A stretch of DNA of 64,000 bases, taken from contig NZ_LLEI02000043.1 in NCBI RefSeq assembly GCF_001399455.2, positions 248,001 through 312,000 on the forward strand, in the 5' to 3' direction. This document shows positions 60,273-64,000 of this stretch, in pieces (positions within the stretch are counted from its first letter, which is position 1; every line of letters starts with the position of its first letter). The notes under the pieces were generated by a model, which searched no databases, had not been told where the DNA came from, and was given only the letters and a program-made list of their open reading frames with translations. The position numbers were made by a program, and so were the translations under genes. The stretch is from Vibrio bivalvicida. GTDB taxonomy: Bacteria; Pseudomonadota; Gammaproteobacteria; Enterobacterales; Vibrionaceae.

Positions 60273-61085
60273 GTGGACGTAGCTGAGAGAGAAAACAAAA
60301 ATAGTGAAGAGTTGCAACTATCTGAAAGTCCTCAAGGACACATTAATTCGTCAGAAGAGTACAATGAAGAGAGTAAGGAAAAAGCCAAGGAGCCTTGCGA
60401 ATCTATTCATTATGGAGAAGATGCATTTCATGATGTGATGCCACTGTGTGAAGTCGCATGTATTATCACAACTCCGACAGGTAAGCTTCTGAAATGTAGG
60501 ACCAAGTATATTGGACTGCATTCAAACAATGTCTTGTTGCTAGAAATGCCAGCAATTTCCCCTAAAGAGAAGTCTCAGTTTATGCATCGAGGCTATACGA
60601 TAAAAGCATGCGTCATTTCTTCGAAGGGAGAGGGTGCACGTGTATATTTTAAAACTAATATTGAATATGTCCTGTCTGGTGGAGGGGACGATTTATTGCT
60701 CGTCACCCTGCCCAAAGCGACTCAAGTTGTGGTGGGGCTGCGTGAAAGTGTCCGTCTTGAGATTGGACTAGATGGTATTTTGGCTCCATCGAAACAAAAC
60801 TTTCCTTGTCAGATAAGGGACATCTCTCAGCATGGTTGTCTTATCGTTATTGAACGAGGCAATAGCAACTATCAAGTAGGGTCTTTAGTAGAGCTGAAAA
60901 TTATCGCAGATGACCAAGAGAAAGATGCAATTGATGAAACTTTGCAAGCTGTGGTGAAAAATGTCAGCAAGACAAGCTGTTATTTGAAATATGGTGTTAA
61001 GTTTGAAGAGACAAGCTTAGATTATGTAAGCACTTTAATTGAAAATCTGAATTTCTGCTCGATTCAGCAAAAATTCACTCTATAA
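60273..61085 (+). CDS. PilZ-domain protein, YcgR-like
   Basis: This ~270-residue cytoplasmic protein has an acidic, probably disordered N-terminus of about 45 residues. A PilZN/YcgR-type domain (CEVACIITTPTGKLLKCRTKYIG onward) is followed by a C-terminal PilZ domain with the c-di-GMP signature: RESVR (residues ~155-159) and DISQHG (~182-187). It probably binds cyclic di-GMP and regulates motility, pili or exopolysaccharide. GTG 60273 is preferred by spacing from AGGGG; TTG 60267 is an alternative. It stands alone. Confidence 0.85.
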   Translation: MDVAERENKNSEELQLSESPQGHINSSEEYNEESKEKAKEPCESIHYGEDAFHDVMPLCEVACIITTPTGKLLKCRTKYIGLHSNNVLLLEMPAISPKEKSQFMHRGYTIKACVISSKGEGARVYFKTNIEYVLSGGGDDLLLVTLPKATQVVVGLRESVRLEIGLDGILAPSKQNFPCQIRDISQHGCLIVIERGNSNYQVGSLVELKIIADDQEKDAIDETLQAVVKNVSKTSCYLKYGVKFEETSLDYVSTLIENLNFCSIQQKFTL

Positions 61086-61167
61086 CTAATGAGTGAACAT
61101 CACATAGACTGGTATTTCTTTATTATACTTAATAAGAAGGCATCATAATATTGAGAGGATTGCGGGT

Positions 61168-61341
61168 ATGGAATTACGTAACGAACGTGGTGAAGTGACA
61201 CAAGTAGCGGATAATCTCACCATTAAAGAAGTATTAGAAATGGGCTATTCAATCGATCTTTGTGATGAGGCGTTTGACCCCAATGAGCATTGGGTAGCAA
61301 ATGCTGAACAGAAAGAGCGTGGAGAGATCCCTGAAAGCTAA
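61168..61341 (+). CDS. Small acidic hypothetical protein (57 residues)
   Basis: The protein begins MELRNERGEVTQVADNLTI and ends with an acidic, hydrophilic tail (QKERGEIPES). No membrane segment or cysteine-rich motif (one Cys only); it looks like a soluble helical protein. GAGAGGAT precedes the ATG at a suitable distance. A terminator follows. I believe this kind of small conserved gene occurs in other Vibrio species but cannot name a family. It lies between the PilZ gene and convergent nagB. Confidence 0.6.
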   Translation: MELRNERGEVTQVADNLTIKEVLEMGYSIDLCDEAFDPNEHWVANAEQKERGEIPES

Positions 61342-61350
61342 CTTAAAACA

Positions 61351-61377
61351 AAAAATCCGAGCCATGCTCGGATTTTT
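61351..61377. terminator. Terminator between the small gene and nagB
   Basis: Stem AAAAATCCGAG / CTCGGATTTTT, flanked by A- and T-runs, so usable by both convergent genes. Confidence 0.88.
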
Positions 61378-61395
61378 TCTATATTGGGAAAGGAA

Positions 61396-62196
61396 TTAGA
61401 AACCTTTGATGTTCTTTGCTTCAAGTTCAGTAAAGTATTTTACAGTTTTTACTTTGAGTTCTTGAGTTGATGGCTCGTCACAAACAATCACTGATTTAGG
61501 GTGTAGCTGCAGAGCAGAGACCGTCCATAAGTGATTTACACTACCTTCTACCGCGGCTTCAAGTGCAAGTGCCTTATTGTGACCTGTTACTAGGATCATG
61601 ATCTCTTCGGCATCAAGAAGAGTACCAACACCGATAGTCAGTGCGTATTTGGGTACTTGGTTAATATCGCCATCAAAGAAGCGAGAGTTCGCGATACGAG
61701 TGTCTTCCGTTAATGTCTTAATACGAGTACGTGAAGACAGAGAAGAGGCAGGTTCGTTGAACGCGATATGACCATCGTTACCAACCCCCCCCATAAACAG
61801 GTTGATCTTGCCATAAGATTTGATCTTGTCTTCGTAGCGCTTACACTCTGCTTCGTTGTCTTGCGCATTACCATCAAGAAGGTTGATGTTCTCTTCTTGG
61901 ATATCAATATGCTTGAAGAAGTTGTTGTACATGAATGAGCGGTACGATTCAGGGTGATCTGCTGGGATACCAATGTACTCATCCATATTAAACGTTACTA
62001 CGTGTTTAAAGCTAACTTCGCCAGCTTTGTGCATTTCGATAAGCGCTTTGTAAGTCGCTAGAGGTGTCCCACCAGTTGGTAGACCCAGAACAAAAGGACG
62101 CTCTGCAGTTGGCTTGAAGTCGTTGATACGCTTAACAATGTGTGCTGCTGCCCACTTACCTACTTGTGCGGCTTGATTTAACGGGATAAGTCTCAT
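61396..62196 (-). CDS. nagB: Glucosamine-6-phosphate deaminase NagB
   Basis: This 266-residue cytoplasmic enzyme converts glucosamine 6-phosphate to fructose 6-phosphate plus ammonia, the exit of chitin/N-acetylglucosamine catabolism. It shows [19 protein letters not shown] (residues ~38-56), [18 protein letters not shown] (~68-85; catalytic Asp72 region), [18 protein letters not shown] (~134-151) and [16 protein letters not shown]. Length matches the E. coli enzyme (266). It is monocistronic here. The upstream 378 bases should carry NagC-type control, but no clear operator was assigned. Confidence 0.95.
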   Translation of the reverse strand: MRLIPLNQAAQVGKWAAAHIVKRINDFKPTAERPFVLGLPTGGTPLATYKALIEMHKAGEVSFKHVVTFNMDEYIGIPADHPESYRSFMYNNFFKHIDIQEENINLLDGNAQDNEAECKRYEDKIKSYGKINLFMGGVGNDGHIAFNEPASSLSSRTRIKTLTEDTRIANSRFFDGDINQVPKYALTIGVGTLLDAEEIMILVTGHNKALALEAAVEGSVNHLWTVSALQLHPKSVIVCDEPSTQELKVKTVKYFTELEAKNIKGF

Positions 62197-62574
62197 GTTT
62201 TGCCCCTAGTATTGGAATTTATGATGCTCTGAAACATTAATTCGCATTATAAAATAAGTTTGCTTGGACTGCTATTGTTTTTGGTCAATTTTTCCTTATT
62301 TGTTGGCAGTGTCTGCTAATTGAGTCATGTTCACTCGATTTTGTTGACTAAGATATTAGTAGTGGTGGAGCTTAGTTGAAGAAAATTTTAGTCTCTAAAA
62401 TAAGATGTAGGCTAAGCGAATAGAGATATCACCTCGACGTTGTGAAGCAGATATCACCCTTAGTTGATTGCGTAACAGCAAATCAATAATCTGGGGTAAG
62501 ATGGAGCGCTCAACCATTTGGTTTTTGTGCCGATGTATTTTTAGCTGGTGCTTTAAGGAAGTAAAAGAAAACGA
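62197..62574. other. Gene-free divergent region nagB / Sel1-repeat gene
   Basis: 378 bases with promoters presumably for both genes. AATTCGCATTATAAAATAAG near 62240 faintly recalls NagC sites. AGATATCACC occurs twice (62424-62433 and 62449-62458) as a direct repeat with 25-base spacing, which may be an activator site. No small gene found. Confidence 0.4.
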
Positions 62575-63717
62575 ATGAATATTATGGGGATCGCCATTGG
62601 GGCGACTGGCTTGCTGCTACTCTGCATGTTTTTGTGGATGTTAGCCCTATCATTGCGTAAAAAACGCTTGGAGCAAGAGCGCAAAGAACGTGAAATCGCT
62701 TATCGCAAAGCGATGGAGAAAAACCGTAAGCAAGAACACGATGAAAGGATTATGAAGGCAGAGGGAGGGCATATTCCTACAATCCTCTACTTAGCAAAAG
62801 AAGCTGAGCGCACAAGAACGCAAGAGGCGGTTTATTGGTACACCAAAGCAGCTCGACTTGATAATGTCACAGGGATGTATGGAGTTGTACGTATCAGCAA
62901 CAAGATGAAGCAAGATTTAGTGTTAAAAGAGCAGGCTAAGTTCTGGCAGGTGTGTATTTCTGCTTCAGAAGGGAGTTTAGCGCATCAATTTGAGATGGCG
63001 AAGGCACTGTTTACTGGCCGAGGTACAGAAATAAACTTACCGAAAGCACTTTCAGTTATGGAATCTGCTGCGGAGCAAAATTATCTAGATGCGTTGATTT
63101 TTCTAGGGGATTGGTTTATTGCTGCCAACAACCCAGAGAAGAGCCCCGTTAAGTCGACCGATTATTATCGCAGGGCTGCTGAGCTACGAAGTAATGAAGG
63201 GCGCATGAAGCTCGGGATAAACTACATTCAAGGTCGAGGTGTGGTGAGTAACTTCGAACGCGGCATCTATTGGCTGGAGCGTGCTGCAGAAAAAGGTCAC
63301 CTAGAAGCCATGTATAAGCTGGGTGAGGTTTGGATGGATCACAAATCAAATGGCAGCGCTCTCGCTTATATTTGGTTGTTTCTCGCAGGGCAGCTTGGCC
63401 ACGACCCTGCAAGGGCTTTACGAGACCAAGTCGCTTTGAACATTGGCGTTGATACCGTTGTAGGGCTGCAAAGTTTAGCCAAACCTATGGTCAAAAAGAT
63501 TCGTGACAATAAAGTGAGTAAGCATTCAATTATTAAGGCTTTGAACAAGCTTTATAAACGTTCGATACCAACTGATGAGCATAACAATGTGACGACAGTT
63601 CCTTCTGAACCTCAAGAACAAGAGCTTACCTCACAAGAGCCGTTATCTGAAAAAACTAGCCAAGAGATAACAGAGACTAAGGTCGATTACTCTCAATCGC
63701 CAATGGATAAGCAATAA
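62575..63717 (+). CDS. Membrane-anchored Sel1-repeat protein
   Basis: This 380-residue protein has an N-terminal helix (residues ~5-27), a charged coiled-coil-like stretch (RKKRLEQERKEREIAYRKAMEK, ~28-49), then about four to five Sel1-like repeats. Examples are AHQFEMAKALFTGRGTEINL, GRMKLGINYIQGRGVVSNF and GIYWLERAAEKGHLEAMYKL. A hydrophilic tail rich in Glu/Gln/Thr follows from ~330. Sel1 repeats are protein-interaction solenoids. Partners unknown. ATG 62575 is used; 62584 is an alternative. Terminator follows. Confidence 0.82.
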   Translation: MNIMGIAIGATGLLLLCMFLWMLALSLRKKRLEQERKEREIAYRKAMEKNRKQEHDERIMKAEGGHIPTILYLAKEAERTRTQEAVYWYTKAARLDNVTGMYGVVRISNKMKQDLVLKEQAKFWQVCISASEGSLAHQFEMAKALFTGRGTEINLPKALSVMESAAEQNYLDALIFLGDWFIAANNPEKSPVKSTDYYRRAAELRSNEGRMKLGINYIQGRGVVSNFERGIYWLERAAEKGHLEAMYKLGEVWMDHKSNGSALAYIWLFLAGQLGHDPARALRDQVALNIGVDTVVGLQSLAKPMVKKIRDNKVSKHSIIKALNKLYKRSIPTDEHNNVTTVPSEPQEQELTSQEPLSEKTSQEITETKVDYSQSPMDKQ

Positions 63718-63718
63718 A

Positions 63719-63752
63719 AAAATGGCCTCGTTACTCACGAGGCCATTTTATT
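63719..63752. terminator. Bidirectional terminator, Sel1-repeat gene and sstT
   Basis: 12-bp stem AAAATGGCCTCG / CGAGGCCATTTT with a 7-base loop, with A/T runs on both sides. Confidence 0.9.
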
Positions 63753-63768
63753 GGATATCGTCTAACAA

Positions 63769-64000
63769 TTACTGCTGAGCTTGTTTTTGCTTCGCTTTAC
63801 ATACTGCGGCAGTAAACACTACGTCAGTTGAACTGTTAAGTGCGGTTTCTGCTGAATCTTGCACAACGCCAATGATGAAGCCAACAGCAACAACCTGCAT
63901 CGCGATTTCGTTGGGGATTCCAAACAGTCCACAAGCAAGTGGGATTAAGAGTAGAGAGCCACCCGCAACACCAGATGCACCACATGCAGATACCGCGGCA
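63769..64000 (-). CDS. sstT: Serine/threonine:Na+ symporter SstT (5' end beyond window)
   Basis: Only the last 76 codons are present; the gene continues past the right edge. The readable part includes [39 protein letters not shown] and [20 protein letters not shown], matching the C-terminal transport core of E. coli SstT (DAACS family), which imports serine and threonine with Na+. The terminal tail [10 protein letters not shown] is short and polar. It converges with the Sel1-repeat gene across a shared terminator. Confidence 0.9.
   Translation of the reverse strand, partial: AAVSACGASGVAGGSLLLIPLACGLFGIPNEIAMQVVAVGFIIGVVQDSAETALNSSTDVVFTAAVCKAKQKQAQQ

Noticed and set aside
62225..62262. NagC operator upstream of nagB
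   Set aside because: AATTCGCATTATAAAATAA has some resemblance, but the dyad is weak.
1..64000. CRISPR arrays, integrases, complete insertion sequences, tRNA or rRNA genes
   Set aside because: I looked for regularly spaced repeats, transposase or integrase motifs and tRNA-like cloverleafs and found none. Very diverged tRNAs would need a covariance search.

Overview
The window looks like a segment of a Vibrio (Vibrionaceae) chromosome, quite possibly the second chromosome. This is inference from the protein sequences, the moderate base composition and gene sets such as lamB-malM next to glgX, a caa3-type oxidase locus, an sgrR-sgrS pair and a tad locus. No rRNA, tRNA, CRISPR array, prophage or complete insertion sequence was seen. 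Both ends cut genes: glgX at the left and sstT at the right.

Positions 1-6100 hold maltodextrin genes (glgX divergent from lamB-malM, with a cluster of MalT-type boxes between them), a porin, an FAH-family enzyme and a 37-residue membrane protein whose ribosome site lies inside the preceding terminator. Positions 6066-9507 hold azlCD, their AraC-type regulator, a LysE exporter and an acetyltransferase, with a hairpin-like 164-bp repeat. Positions 9591-13405 hold a suppressor-of-copper-sensitivity (scs) thiol-redox operon, followed by a convergent phosphosugar mutase.

Positions 15501-23295 are a complete aa3/caa3 cytochrome c oxidase locus: subunits II, I and III, the Cox11, Surf1 and Sco-like factors, and the heme A pathway (ctaA, cyoE). 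An antisense-oriented DUF2909 gene is embedded in it. Next come a VanZ-like protein, an amino-acid ABC operon, aroG, a proXWV-type betaine transporter, and sgrR divergent from a candidate SgrS small RNA that encodes a 39-residue SgrT-like peptide.

Positions 34554-56718 are the most unusual part. Two large divergent lipoproteins, one with seven ~88-residue repeats and three C-terminal DUF1566-like modules, precede a tad (Flp pilus) locus without its own prepilin peptidase. The tad genes run without a visible terminator into a redox module: TlpA-like thioredoxin, a DUF4266 protein ending in CGCN, a DUF3570 outer-membrane protein with a flavinylation-like D-S-V-S-G-A-S motif, an ApbE flavin transferase and DsbD. 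I judge this module the best candidate for a poorly described system.

The right end carries an aldehyde dehydrogenase, a LysR/SDR divergent pair with a palindromic operator candidate, a PilZ protein, a 57-residue acidic protein, nagB, a Sel1-repeat membrane protein and the 3' end of sstT.
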